A DNA stretch of 43,841 bases from Candidatus Solincola daggyaiensis (GCA_015711825.1 JACVJD010000012.1:1-43841); one strand, 5' to 3'; positions 10,297 through 19,089 are shown, counted from the stretch's first letter. Notes: generated by a model from the letters alone, not told the origin. Numbers and translations are program-made.

Positions 10297-12315
10297 CTAT
10301 TCACCTCCTGATCGTTTGAAGGGCTTGTAAACCACGTCCGATTCCTTGTAAAACTTGGTGAAGCTCTCCACCAGATTGAGACGGAGGGACTGGATGGAGG
10401 GGCTGAGCACCCCCAGGGCGATGTTCAGGGTATGCAGCAATGCCGCAACAACCACTCCGAGCACCACCATGGCCCCTCCGCCGAACTCCGCCCCCAGCTC
10501 GTTGGAGACCTCGGCCAGGATCACCGAGGCCAGGCCGATGCCGTAGAGACGGGCGTAGGAGAGGAGGTTGCCGAAGGTGAGGGCCGCCTCCAGCCCTCCG
10601 CCGAAGCCGCCGCCGTAGCCGGCCATCCCGATACCTACCAGGGACATGACCGCGCCTAGCGGAACCGCGACGCCTTTGGCGCTCTTGATCCCCCACAGGC
10701 TGCCGAAGATGACCACCAGGCCGAGGATGAAGAGCAGGTATCCCGCTTTCTCGATGGCGTGCTTGCGGTCCTTGTGGCGGATGCCGTCGATGAGACCGAT
10801 GAGCAATGCGCCCCCCATGTGCAGCACACCTATTATGATCACGATGATGAGCAGCAGCTTGAACATGTCCGGGTTGGCCTGGGCGATGCGCTCCAGCGGC
10901 CACCCGAAGGGCTTGCCGTTCGCCGTGTAGCCCCAGACCCACTGCACCTCAAGGTGGCCGGCGGCGTCCTTCCAGCCGAAGAGACGGAAGAGGAGATCGC
11001 CGAAGAACTCGAAGTAAAGCAGGCCGAAGATGAACGAGGATATGGAACAAATCAGCAAGACGTTGGCAAAGAGCCCGAAAAAGATACTCTTGGTCTCCCG
11101 TTTCTTCAGCATGCGCTTCATGAGGAAGACCACGCCTATGAGCACCAGGGCGTAGCCCATGTCCCCCAACATGAAGCCGAAGAGCAGGGGGAAGAAGATG
11201 GCCACCAGGAAGGTGGGGTCTATGTGACCGTATTTAGGGGGCTTGATGAGCATGTAGATGAACTCGAAGGGCTTGACGGCGCCCGGATTACGGAGCGCGG
11301 TCGGAGCCTCCTCCATCTCGTCGTGGCTGGGGACTTCCTCGGTTAGCTCCACCTTGCCCTCGAACCTCTCCTCCAGGATGCGGCGCGTCTCCTCCACCTT
11401 GTCCGAGGGCATCCAGCCGGTGATCACGAAGACGTGCCCCGACTGCCCGAATTTGGGAATGGCCTCCAGGGACTGGATGCGGTCGGCGAGGTAGTCCTTC
11501 AAGGCCACCAGGGTGGTATACCATTTGTTGGATATCTCCTCCAGGTCCTCCCTGACCTTTTTCAGCTTGGGGGGTATCTCCTGGTAGCGGGTCTCGATCT
11601 CCTTCAGCGCCTCGTCGTAGGGTTTGTCGGCCAGCTCCGACGGGAGGCGCACCTGGTTGACGTTCTCCGCCGCCAGGAAGTTGTGCACCTGCTCGGAATA
11701 GCGCCTGTGGAATACGAGGATGGCGGCATGGGTGTTCTCGTCCACGCGCGCCGAGAATACCTCGCACTGCCCCCCGGTTATCTTCTCCAGCTCCTTCTCG
11801 ATATACTCCAAGACCTGTTTGTAGCGCTCCTCGATGAGCAGGGCGATGGAGGTGTAGTTCTCCGTCGCCGTCACCTTGCTGGCCAGGGGGTAGACCTTCT
11901 TGATGATGGGCTCGTACTTGGAGAGGCGCGAGAGCTCCACCTCCAGCTCGTTCTTGTAGGTCAGCAGCTCGCGGGTGGCCTTCTCCTCCTCCTCCACCAT
12001 GGCCGAGATCTCGCCCAGGGTCTTGCCCTTGAAGGAGTTGTACTTTTTTTCCAGCTCCGCCCGGTTTATCTTCTCGTCGGGAGGTGCCAATTCCGACAGG
12101 ATGGCGTTGTTGCGCATGGCCAGGTTCTGGAGCAGGTTCCTTTCCTCCTCCAGGGCCGGGTCCATCTCCATGGGGATGAGGTCCGCGTAGCGCGGCCCCC
12201 TTTTCTTGGTGATGTCCTCGAGATGGAGGGTGCCCAGATCCTGCAGTACCTCCAGGACCTGGAAGAAGAGGGTCTTCACCCCCACGATCTCCACTTTCGA
12301 CATGGTCAGAAGCAT
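10297..12315 (-). CDS. atpI: V/A-type ATPase subunit I (membrane a subunit)
   Basis: Stator membrane subunit providing the ion half-channels next to the K ring. The 672-residue protein has an N-terminal cytoplasmic half with long coiled coils (about 50-290) and a membrane half with about seven to eight helices, starting near TFLVAIFFPLLFGFMLGDMGYAL. The FGNLLSYARLYGIGLA segment is the conserved helix bearing the family's channel arginine region. The start at 12315 is supported by GGGGAGG 6 bases upstream; an internal ATG at 12303 is the alternative. Its stop codon nearly touches the start of K, suggesting translational coupling. Confidence 0.96.
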   Translation of the reverse strand: MLLTMSKVEIVGVKTLFFQVLEVLQDLGTLHLEDITKKRGPRYADLIPMEMDPALEEERNLLQNLAMRNNAILSELAPPDEKINRAELEKKYNSFKGKTLGEISAMVEEEEKATRELLTYKNELEVELSRLSKYEPIIKKVYPLASKVTATENYTSIALLIEERYKQVLEYIEKELEKITGGQCEVFSARVDENTHAAILVFHRRYSEQVHNFLAAENVNQVRLPSELADKPYDEALKEIETRYQEIPPKLKKVREDLEEISNKWYTTLVALKDYLADRIQSLEAIPKFGQSGHVFVITGWMPSDKVEETRRILEERFEGKVELTEEVPSHDEMEEAPTALRNPGAVKPFEFIYMLIKPPKYGHIDPTFLVAIFFPLLFGFMLGDMGYALVLIGVVFLMKRMLKKRETKSIFFGLFANVLLICSISSFIFGLLYFEFFGDLLFRLFGWKDAAGHLEVQWVWGYTANGKPFGWPLERIAQANPDMFKLLLIIVIIIGVLHMGGALLIGLIDGIRHKDRKHAIEKAGYLLFILGLVVIFGSLWGIKSAKGVAVPLGAVMSLVGIGMAGYGGGFGGGLEAALTFGNLLSYARLYGIGLASVILAEVSNELGAEFGGGAMVVLGVVVAALLHTLNIALGVLSPSIQSLRLNLVESFTKFYKESDVVYKPFKRSGGE

Positions 12316-12429
12316 TTCCGCCTCCCCTGTTTCAGCTCTCGGGTCCCCGTTCGGCAGAGCCGCATCTTCACCCCGTTTCCAAGCTCTCTAAAGTTGACCT
12401 CCCGTCCAGTGGACTGAAAAGCCGTCCCC

Positions 12430-12858
12430 TCAGTCCGGATTCCCGGCTTTGAGGACGGCGTTCACGATGAGCTCGACCGCCTGCTCGAGCCTGGCGGCCC
12501 CCGTTTTCTCCACTTGGGAAATCTCTTCGGCGGTGGATCTCTCGATGTTCTCGATCTCGGCGCGCGCCTCCGCGATGATCCTGTCGTAGGCGTCCCTGCC
12601 GATGTCCTCAAGGGTGGCCTTGCGTCTCAACGCCGCCGCCTCGCCCTTGGCGTCTTCGATGAGGCGTTCCGCCCTAGCCCTTTCCGCACTGACCTTGGAG
12701 CGGATCTCGCTTTCCTTGGCGGATATGCGGCTGAAGACCTCTGTAGCGGTGCCGATATATTTCTCTTCCAGCTGGTCGGTAAGGTGTTTGCCTGCCTTTT
12801 TCCCTCCGTGGGCCTTTTCCGGCTTCCTCGCCTTGACCTTCAACTTGGATCCTGCCAT
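12430..12858 (-). CDS. atpH: V/A-type ATPase subunit G/H (peripheral stalk)
   Basis: First gene of the ATPase operon. The 142 residues have a basic N-terminal tail (about 1-25, rich in Lys) and then one long amphipathic coiled coil full of Ala, Glu and Arg, such as AERLIEDAKGEAAALRRKA. This is as expected for the partner of subunit E in the stator stalk. The basic N-terminal tail is longer than in archaeal AhaH proteins. Identification rests on helix pattern and operon position. GAGG lies about 11 bases before ATG 12858. Confidence 0.8.
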   Translation of the reverse strand: MAGSKLKVKARKPEKAHGGKKAGKHLTDQLEEKYIGTATEVFSRISAKESEIRSKVSAERARAERLIEDAKGEAAALRRKATLEDIGRDAYDRIIAEARAEIENIERSTAEEISQVEKTGAARLEQAVELIVNAVLKAGNPD

Positions 12859-12957
12859 GCTGTTTCGACCTCTGCTTCGTCTCTGGCCGGTTTATCCGTT
12901 TCGGGCCCTCACAGGGCGTTTTGCCTGCTATCCAGCCCGATTTCTCGGTCCCGTAAC

Positions 12958-12986
12958 ATAATATATGTGGCGGCTATGGCTGTCAA
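12958..12986 (-). promoter_or_regulatory. sigma-70-type promoter of the V/A-ATPase operon
   Basis: On the minus strand a perfect -35 TTGACA (12981-12986) is followed after exactly 17 bases by -10 TATTAT (12958-12963, 5 of 6 consensus bases). It lies in the 174-bp gap after coaX and about 100 bases before the first ATPase start. The predicted transcript starts near 12951, giving a leader of about 93 bases. It is the best promoter match in the window and suggests a strong, constitutive transcript independent of the cofactor genes upstream. Confidence 0.8.
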
Positions 12987-13032
12987 TAAAACCTCCGGGT
13001 TAGCGTACCGCGGCTCCGAAAGCACTCATCCC

Positions 13033-13812
13033 TCATGCCCGCGCCTCGCCGCGAAATCGATCGAATATGAGGCGGAGGCCGTGCAGGGTGAGGAGAGGAT
13101 CGTGGGCGTCAACGGTGCGACATTCTCCCACCACCACCTCCGCCAGGCCGCCCGTGGCCACCACCTTGGCCCCTTCGCCCAGCTCCGCCTTCATCATCTC
13201 CACGATGCGGTCCACCTGGCCCGCGAATCCGAAGACGATCCCCGACTGCAGGCTCCAGACGGTGTTCTTGCCGATGACCGAGGCGGGTCGGTGCACCTCC
13301 ACCCGCGGCAGCCGCGCCGCGGCGTTGAAGAGGGCGCGCGAGGAGATCTCTATCCCGGGAGCGATGGCGCCGCCCAGGTACTCCCCCACCGGGGACACGG
13401 CATCGAAGGTGGTGGCGGTGCCGAAATCCACCACGATGCTCGGCCCCCCGTAGCGCTCGAAGGCGGCCACGGCGTTGACCAATCTATCGGGACCCACCTC
13501 GCTCGGGTTGTCGATGAGGATCTCTATCCCCGCCTCCACGTTATGCCCCACGATGAGGGGCTCGAACTCCCAGTACTCCCTGGTCATCTGCTCCAGGGAC
13601 ATGGTGGCGGCGGGGACCACGGAGGAGATTATCACCGCGTCGAAGCTGGCGAAGGAGAGCCCCTTGAGCATCAGGAAACCCTGGTAATAAAGGGCCAGCT
13701 CGTCCTCGGTCTTGTTGGCGTCGGTGGAGATCCTCCAGTGGCCCACCAGGTCGGCATCGCGGTAGGCCCCTATCACCGTCTGGGTGTTTCCCACGTCGAT
13801 GGCCAGCAACAC
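13033..13812 (-). CDS. coaX: type III pantothenate kinase
   Basis: First step of CoA synthesis: phosphorylates pantothenate. Type III enzymes typically need a monovalent cation and resist CoA feedback. The ASKHA fold motifs are all visible in 259 residues: Asp6 in AIDVGNTQT (phosphate 1), GPDR at 107-110, and DFGTATTFD at about 129-137. It is the last gene of the cofactor cluster, 114 bases after nadC, and would use the pantothenate made by panC and panD further up the cluster. Actinobacteria often keep coaX next to panCD. Confidence 0.97.
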   Translation of the reverse strand: MLLAIDVGNTQTVIGAYRDADLVGHWRISTDANKTEDELALYYQGFLMLKGLSFASFDAVIISSVVPAATMSLEQMTREYWEFEPLIVGHNVEAGIEILIDNPSEVGPDRLVNAVAAFERYGGPSIVVDFGTATTFDAVSPVGEYLGGAIAPGIEISSRALFNAAARLPRVEVHRPASVIGKNTVWSLQSGIVFGFAGQVDRIVEMMKAELGEGAKVVATGGLAEVVVGECRTVDAHDPLLTLHGLRLIFDRFRGEARA

Positions 13813-13926
13813 TTCAACCCCTCCTTGTCGCTCCGGTTCGGTCGGTGCCCGGCATCAAACCGGCACGCTGTCATTCTACATGTATCCGTCCTCTTGCCGG
13901 GATCTCCGCTTGCGCGTGTCCCTTTC

Positions 13927-14781
13927 TCATCCCCGCAGCGGCTCGAGGTCGAGGGCGATATCCAGTGCCCTTGCGCTGTGGGTTATCGCCCCCACGGAGA
14001 TGAAATCCACCCCCGCGGCGGCATAGGCGGCCACGTTGTCCAGGTTTATCCCCCCTGAGGCCTCCAGCTTGACCCTCCCCCGCGCCAGCCTCACCGCCTC
14101 CTCCACCTCGGCGACGCTCAAGTTGTCCAGCATCACCACCTCGGCGCCCGCCTGGACGGCCTCCTCCAGGTCCTCCAGCCGCTGTACCTCCACCTCCACG
14201 GGGAACTCCCCTCCCAGCGCCTCGCGTGCCCTCCGCACCGCCTCGCCCACCCCGCCCACCGCCGCGATATGGTTGTCCTTGATGAGCACGGCGTCGAAGA
14301 GCCCGAAGCGGTGGTTTCTGCCGCCCCCCGCTCGCACGGCGTATTTTTCCAGCGTCCTCAGGCCGGGGGAGGTCTTACGGGTGTCCAGGATGGCCGCGCC
14401 GTAGGGCGCCGCCTCGGCCACGAAACGGGAGGTCAGGGTGGCAATTCCCGAGAGACGTTGCAGGAAGTTGAGGGCCGTCCTCTCCCCTTCCAGGATGGTC
14501 AGGGCGAGTCCTTCCACCTCGGCGATGACGCTTCCCGCGCCAAGCCTTTCGCCGTCGTTCGCCAGGGCCCTGAAGGAAACCCTTGCGTCGAGGACACGGA
14601 AGGCCATGGAGGCGAGGGGGAGTCCCGCCACCACTCCCTCCTCGCGCATCACCACGCGCCCCCGGGCCCGGGTGCCGGGGTCTATGACCGCCTGGGAGGT
14701 GATGTCTCCCCTGCTCTGCAGGTCCTCGTCCAGGGCCCTCCGCACCGCCTCCATGCACGCGTTCCTGAAAGCCTGGTCCAT
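13927..14781 (-). CDS. nadC: nicotinate-nucleotide pyrophosphorylase (carboxylating)
   Basis: Converts quinolinate and PRPP to nicotinate mononucleotide with loss of CO2, the third step of de novo NAD synthesis. The 284-residue type II PRTase carries DTRKTSPGLR (133-142), GGGRNHR (152-158), KDNH (168-171), the EVEV and LDN strands and the EASGGI phosphate loop. GGAGGG precedes ATG 14781 at good spacing. It lies 14 bases after nadB, so the trio nadA-nadB-nadC is one transcription unit. Confidence 0.98.
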   Translation of the reverse strand: MDQAFRNACMEAVRRALDEDLQSRGDITSQAVIDPGTRARGRVVMREEGVVAGLPLASMAFRVLDARVSFRALANDGERLGAGSVIAEVEGLALTILEGERTALNFLQRLSGIATLTSRFVAEAAPYGAAILDTRKTSPGLRTLEKYAVRAGGGRNHRFGLFDAVLIKDNHIAAVGGVGEAVRRAREALGGEFPVEVEVQRLEDLEEAVQAGAEVVMLDNLSVAEVEEAVRLARGRVKLEASGGINLDNVAAYAAAGVDFISVGAITHSARALDIALDLEPLRG

Positions 14782-14795
14782 TTTCCCTCCCCCGA

Positions 14796-16466
14796 CTATC
14801 CCTCTTCCTCCCAGGCATAACCGCCGCCGGTGAGGTCGCCGACCTCGCGCAGCTCCCGCATCACCCGCCCGCCGCGCGCCTTGAAAACCACGTGGCGCTT
14901 CCAGAACTCCGCCTCGCCCGGGAAGTCAGTGCGGTAATGGCAACCTCGGCTCTCCTCTCGCAACAGGGCGGCGCTGACCAGCAGGCGCGCGAGGGTGATC
15001 ATGTTCTGCAGCTCAAAGCCGGAAGGGCTCAGGTACTCCACCCGCAGCACCTCGAGGTTCTTATCCAGGAATTCCCAGGCCTCGCGCAGGCCATCCTCGC
15101 TGCGGCGGAAACCCGCGCAGTCCTGCATCATCTGCTGCAGGAACCTCCGCAGCAGGCCCACCTCCACCGGCAGGCGGCTCCTCTTGGCCTTGTGCCCCAG
15201 ACCCTCCAGCTCCTTCCTGGCCATCCCTCCCCGCTCCAGCCAGGCGGGCAGGTCCTGCATGATGCGCCAGCTGAACACCAGCCCCTCGAGGAGGGAATTG
15301 GAGGCCAGGCGGTTGGCTCCGTGCACCCCCGTACAGGCCACTTCCCCGCAGGCATACAGCCCCTTCACCGCCGTCCTGCCGTTGAGGTCGGTCACCACGC
15401 CGCCGCTCATGTAATGCGCGGCGGGGGAGACGGGTATGGGGGTGCGCGTGATATCCAGGCCCGCCTCCAGGCAGTGGCGGTAGATGGTGGGGAAGCGCTC
15501 CTTCAGTTTCTCCGGCGCTATGCGCGTGGCGTCGAGGAAGAGGTGGTCCCGGCCCAGCTTTTTCATCGTCCGCACCATCTCGTTCACCACCACGTCGCGC
15601 GGCGCCAGGTCCTCCATGGGATGCACGCCGCGCATGATCCTCCTCCCGGTGTGATCCACCAGCACCGCCCCCTCTCCCCGCACCGCCTCGCTGATCAGCC
15701 AGCGCGGGGTCTCGGGCAGATGCAGGGAGGTGGGGTGGAACTGCAGGAACTCCAGGTCCGCCACCTCCGCCCCGGCGCGCAGGGCCATGGAGACGCCGTC
15801 TCCGGTGCAGATCACGGGGTTGGTGGTCACGGCGTAAAGCTGGCCCATCCCCCCCATGGCCAACACCACCGCGGGGGCATGGAAAAAGCTTATGGTGCCG
15901 GACAGGCAATCCATGCCCAGGGCACCGACACAGCGTCCGTCCACGGTCACGATATCCACGGCGTAGTAGTTCTCGAAGACGTCGAGCCGCTTGTTGTAGA
16001 GAAGGCGGCGGGTGAGGCTGGCCTCCAGCTCGCTCCCGGTGGCGTCTCCCTGCGCATGGGCCACGCGGCGCCTTGAATGCCCGCCTTCCAGGGTGAGGTC
16101 GAGGTGGCCGTCCACGGTGTCGAAATGCGCCCCCACCTCCTCTATGAGCTCGGTTATGCGCATGGGGCCCTCCCTGACCAGGGTCCACACCGCTTGCTCC
16201 TCGCACAGGCCCTTGCCGGCCGCCACGGTGTCCTGGAAATGAAGCTCCGGGCTGTCGTCCGCGCCCAGGGCGGAGGCTATGCCTCCCTGGGCGATGCGGG
16301 TGGCGGTAACGGTGAGGGTGGTCTTGGTGAGCAGCGCCACGCGGTAACGCCGCGCCGCCCGCAGGGCGGTGGAGAGCCCCGCCACCCCGCTTCCTATGAC
16401 CAGCAAGTCGAAGGACAAGCAGGGCAAGGCGTCCAGGTCGAAGTTAACCAGGTAACGCGGAACCAT
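14796..16466 (-). CDS. nadB: L-aspartate oxidase
   Basis: FAD enzyme that oxidises aspartate to iminoaspartate for NadA; in anaerobes it can use fumarate as the electron acceptor. The 556 residues show the dinucleotide-binding motif GSGVAG (25-30), the TRIAQGGIA segment of the succinate dehydrogenase/fumarate reductase flavoprotein family, and the HGANRLASNSLLEG active-site region. The C-terminal helical domain is complete. ATG 16466 follows nadA by 27 bases. Confidence 0.97.
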   Translation of the reverse strand: MVPRYLVNFDLDALPCLSFDLLVIGSGVAGLSTALRAARRYRVALLTKTTLTVTATRIAQGGIASALGADDSPELHFQDTVAAGKGLCEEQAVWTLVREGPMRITELIEEVGAHFDTVDGHLDLTLEGGHSRRRVAHAQGDATGSELEASLTRRLLYNKRLDVFENYYAVDIVTVDGRCVGALGMDCLSGTISFFHAPAVVLAMGGMGQLYAVTTNPVICTGDGVSMALRAGAEVADLEFLQFHPTSLHLPETPRWLISEAVRGEGAVLVDHTGRRIMRGVHPMEDLAPRDVVVNEMVRTMKKLGRDHLFLDATRIAPEKLKERFPTIYRHCLEAGLDITRTPIPVSPAAHYMSGGVVTDLNGRTAVKGLYACGEVACTGVHGANRLASNSLLEGLVFSWRIMQDLPAWLERGGMARKELEGLGHKAKRSRLPVEVGLLRRFLQQMMQDCAGFRRSEDGLREAWEFLDKNLEVLRVEYLSPSGFELQNMITLARLLVSAALLREESRGCHYRTDFPGEAEFWKRHVVFKARGGRVMRELREVGDLTGGGYAWEEEG

Positions 16467-16493
16467 GGCCAGCCTTTCGTGTCGCGTTGAGCC

Positions 16494-17405
16494 TCACCCT
16501 ATGGCCAGCATCCTTTCCACGGCCAGCAGGGCGCCGAGGCGGATGTTCTCCGGCACCGTGACCCGCGGCTCCAGCTCCCGCAGGGTCCGCTCGACCTTCT
16601 CCAGGGTGATGAGCTTCATGTCCGGGCATAGGGGCTCGGCCACGGGAAAGATGAACCTCACCCCGGGGAACCTCTTTCCCAGGGGATACCCCATACCTGC
16701 CTCGGTGAGGACGATGACCTCCCGCGCCCCGCTCTCCTCCACCACGCGGAACATGCCCGAGGTGCTCGTAACCACGTCCGCAAGCTCCAGAACCTCCTCC
16801 CGGCACTCCGGGTGGGCGATCACCAATGCGGAGGGGAACTCGCTCTTGCGCTCCCGCACCATCTCCGCCGTTATGCGGTCGTGCACCGGGCAGCACCCCT
16901 CCCAGATGATGAGCTCCCTTCCCGTGACCCTGCGCACGTATCTCCCCAGGTTGCCGTCGGGGGTGAAAATGATCTCCGGCGCCTCTACGGCCTCGACCAC
17001 CTCCACGGCATTGCCAGACGTGCAGCAGTAATCGCTCACCGCCTTCACGGCCGCGGAGGAGTTCACGTAGGTGACCACCGCAGCCCGCGGACGCAGGTTC
17101 TTCAGGGTGACTATGCCCTCGGGGGTAACGGTGTTCGCCAGGGAGCATCCCGCCCCGGGCTCCGGGAGCAAGGTGATCTTGCCGGGATTGACGATGGCCG
17201 AGGTCTCGGCCATGAAGTGGACGCCGCAGAAGACGATGATCTCCGCCTCCACTTCCGCCGCCTTGCGCGCCAGTCCCAGGGAATCGCCGGTGTAATCCGC
17301 CAGGTCCTGTATCTCCGGCGGTTGGTAATTATGGGCGAGGATGACCGCCTTGCGCTCCCGGCGCAGCTCCTCGATCCTCTCCTTGATGTCGCCTTTTTTC
17401 TGCAT
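16494..17405 (-). CDS. nadA: quinolinate synthase
   Basis: Condenses iminoaspartate and dihydroxyacetone phosphate to quinolinate with a [4Fe-4S] cluster. From ATG 17405 it has 303 residues. Cluster cysteines by alignment to known NadA are Cys87 (GAGCSLAN), Cys172 (EGCCPVH) and Cys260 (EPLCPDMK), with the family spacing. LAHNYQPPEIQDLADYTGDS is the classic N-terminal motif. The frame is also open up to a TTG at 17468 that overlaps the panD stop and has GAGG 7 bases ahead. That would add 21 residues (MRQGRDG...) with no family counterpart and would run through a terminator-like hairpin. I prefer 17405 although it lacks a clear Shine-Dalgarno sequence. Confidence 0.95.
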   Translation of the reverse strand: MQKKGDIKERIEELRRERKAVILAHNYQPPEIQDLADYTGDSLGLARKAAEVEAEIIVFCGVHFMAETSAIVNPGKITLLPEPGAGCSLANTVTPEGIVTLKNLRPRAAVVTYVNSSAAVKAVSDYCCTSGNAVEVVEAVEAPEIIFTPDGNLGRYVRRVTGRELIIWEGCCPVHDRITAEMVRERKSEFPSALVIAHPECREEVLELADVVTSTSGMFRVVEESGAREVIVLTEAGMGYPLGKRFPGVRFIFPVAEPLCPDMKLITLEKVERTLRELEPRVTVPENIRLGALLAVERMLAIG

Positions 17406-17418
17406 AGGGATTTCCCGC

Positions 17419-17461
17419 AATAAAAAAAGCGGGGGGCTTACGCGAGCGCCGTCCCGCCCTT
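17419..17461 (-). terminator. terminator-like hairpin between panD and nadA
   Basis: Directly after the panD stop the minus-strand RNA reads AAGGGCGGG (17461-17453), a 19-base loop, then CCCGCUUUU (17433-17425), with more U residues (UUUAUU) to 17419. The arms pair over nine positions including two G-U pairs, and the U-run follows at once. CCCGC can instead pair with GCGGG at 17418-17414, just before nadA. This could reduce or control read-through into nadABC. No ligand domain is recognised. Confidence 0.5.
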
Positions 17462-17464
17462 GCC

Positions 17465-17848
17465 TCAACAGATGTCTTCGGCGGTGACGTGGTCCTCGAC
17501 GTGGCTGATGCGGTTGAGCCCGTCCACGTACACGATGCGGGGCTTGAAATCCCGCGCCCGCTCCTCCTCCACCACGCTGAAGGAGAAGACGATCACCGTG
17601 TCGCCTTTATGGATGAGACGAGCGGCCGCTCCGTTCATGGCAATGACGCCGGAGCCGGCCTGCCCTTCGATGACGTAGGTCTCCAGACGGCTTCCGTTGT
17701 CGATATCCACCACCATCACCCGCTCATAGGGCAGGAGGTCGGCGGCCTCCATGAGCTCCTTGTCGATGGTGATGCTGCCCACGTAGTGTAGGTCAGCGTC
17801 GGTTACCGTGGCGCGGTGGATCTTGCTCTTGAGCATGATGCGCTGCAT
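17465..17848 (-). CDS. panD: aspartate 1-decarboxylase (pyruvoyl enzyme)
   Basis: Makes beta-alanine from aspartate for pantothenate. The 127-residue proenzyme cleaves itself between Gly24 and Ser25 (YVGSITID) to form the pyruvoyl group. The barrel motif [11 protein letters not shown] is present. The chosen ATG at 17848 gives an N-terminus of the same length as E. coli PanD (Ser25), although the nearest GGAGAG is about 15 bases away. An extended -10 promoter about 87 bases upstream suggests that panD heads a panD-nadABC-coaX unit. Confidence 0.97.
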   Translation of the reverse strand: MQRIMLKSKIHRATVTDADLHYVGSITIDKELMEAADLLPYERVMVVDIDNGSRLETYVIEGQAGSGVIAMNGAAARLIHKGDTVIVFSFSVVEEERARDFKPRIVYVDGLNRISHVEDHVTAEDIC

Positions 17849-17934
17849 GGCCTGGTCCGTCTCTCCCTTTTCCGCTCGCCTGCACCCGGCTTATCGCGAG
17901 CCTGGCGCGCCCGCCGTCCGCGATATCCTCAATA

Positions 17935-17943
17935 AATATAGCA
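17935..17943 (-). promoter_or_regulatory. candidate extended -10 promoter for panD and the nad genes
   Basis: The minus strand reads TGC-TATATT, a TGn extended -10 element. A -35 match is poor (TTCCTG 18 bases upstream), which extended -10 promoters tolerate. The surrounding stretch 17930-17993 is AT-rich against a GC-rich background. The predicted start near 17928 gives a leader of about 80 bases to panD. Confidence 0.5.
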
Positions 17944-18021
17944 TAACGTCTATATCGGCAGGAACGGAAAAAAGTGCACTCTCTGCCTGGGCGACCTCCG
18001 GCAGATCGACCGAGAACCGGA

Positions 18022-18105
18022 TCACGGCCGCAAGCACGAAGACGTTTTCCCGGCTTTATCATGGTATATAATGGCATCCATTTCCTTACCCTTGTTTTCG
18101 CTCAT
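18022..18105 (-). CDS. possible 27-residue small protein or leader peptide
   Basis: A short frame starting with ATG at 18105 has AGGAGG exactly 8 bases upstream, as good as any ribosome-binding site in the window. It encodes a hydrophilic peptide beginning MSENKGKEMDAIIYHDKAGK and ending in SSCLRP. It lies alone in the 374-bp gap between panC and panD (17849-18222), about 117 bases after panC. I recognise no family. It may be a real small protein, a leader peptide or chance; the site strength is the main argument. Confidence 0.4.
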   Translation of the reverse strand: MSENKGKEMDAIIYHDKAGKTSSCLRP

Positions 18106-18222
18106 CCTCTCGCCCTCCTGCCCCGCGGCACCTGAGCCGCGCCGCACCTTGCTCGGTGGCGCAAAGAGGAACGCGCGCTGCACGGCAGGAAGATCGGGCG
18201 ACACCGCCCGCAATGCAAGCTC

Positions 18223-19089
18223 CTAACGGCCTCCTCCCTCGTCCCTCAGATCCAGGATCAGGTTGTCGATGAGACGCGCCTTGCCCACGCGCGCCGCCAC
18301 GGCGATGAGCACCTCCCCCTGCAGGCGTTTCACCGGCTTGAGCATGCCCCAGTCCACCGCCTCCACGTACTCCGGCTCCACCAGGGGCTCCGAGGCCATG
18401 AGCTCCCGCATCGCCGCCGTCACCTTGCTCGCGTCCCTTTCCCCCCGAGCGGCCATATCCTCCGCCAGGCACAGGGAGCGATAGAGGACCGTGGCCGCCC
18501 TTCTCTCCTCCTCCTCCAGGTAGATGTTGCGCGAGCTCATGGCCAGGCCGTCCTCCTCGCGCACCGTGGGGCAGGCGACCACCTCGATGTCGAAGTTGAG
18601 ATCCTCCACCAGGCGGCGGATGACCATCACCTGCTGCGCGTCCTTGAGGCCGAAATAAGCGCGGTGAGCGGGGATGATATGGAAAAGCTTGGCAACCACC
18701 GTGGCCACGCCGCGGAAATGCCCCGGCCTCGACGCTCCGCACAACCCCTCGGTCACCCCCTCGACCACCACGTAGGTCAGGTAGGGCTGCGGATACATGT
18801 CCTCGACGCGGGGGTGGAAGATGCAGTCCACTCCCGCCTCGGCCGCCTTTTGCGCATCCCGGGCCAGGTCGCGGGGATAGTCCCTGAAATCCTCTTGCGG
18901 CCCGAACTGGGTGGGGTTCACGAAAAGGCTCACCACCACGAAGTCGTTCTCCTCCCGTGCCGCGCGCATGAGGGAGAGGTGGCCGGCGTGGAAGAACCCC
19001 ATGGTGGGGACCAGGCCGACGCTCTCCCCGCGCAACCTGGCCTCCTTGACCATGCGCAGCATCTCGGAGGGAGAGGTCACGATGCGCAT
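18223..19089 (-). CDS. panC: pantothenate synthetase (pantoate-beta-alanine ligase)
   Basis: ATP-dependent joining of pantoate and beta-alanine in the cytoplasm. From ATG 19089 it has 288 residues, the usual size. It shows the nucleotidyltransferase motif VPTMGFFHAGH (28-37), FVNPTQF and the KMSKS-like GLAMSSRN. AAGGAG 6 bases before 19089 decides the start; the same frame is open 150 bases further upstream but that part looks non-coding and would be an unusual extension. It lies 190 bases after the DUF2520 gene and supplies pantothenate to CoaX. Confidence 0.97.
   Translation of the reverse strand: MRIVTSPSEMLRMVKEARLRGESVGLVPTMGFFHAGHLSLMRAAREENDFVVVSLFVNPTQFGPQEDFRDYPRDLARDAQKAAEAGVDCIFHPRVEDMYPQPYLTYVVVEGVTEGLCGASRPGHFRGVATVVAKLFHIIPAHRAYFGLKDAQQVMVIRRLVEDLNFDIEVVACPTVREEDGLAMSSRNIYLEEEERRAATVLYRSLCLAEDMAARGERDASKVTAAMRELMASEPLVEPEYVEAVDWGMLKPVKRLQGEVLIAVAARVGKARLIDNLILDLRDEGGGR

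Noticed and set aside
17988-17993. Intrinsic terminator ending in six T residues after panC
   Set aside because: The preceding stretch (GCAGAGAGTGCAC) forms no stem longer than about three pairs, so the T-run alone is not enough.
18067-18072. TATAAT on the plus strand as a promoter
   Set aside because: No plus-strand gene follows and no -35 is present; it falls in an AT-rich patch within the small minus-strand ORF.
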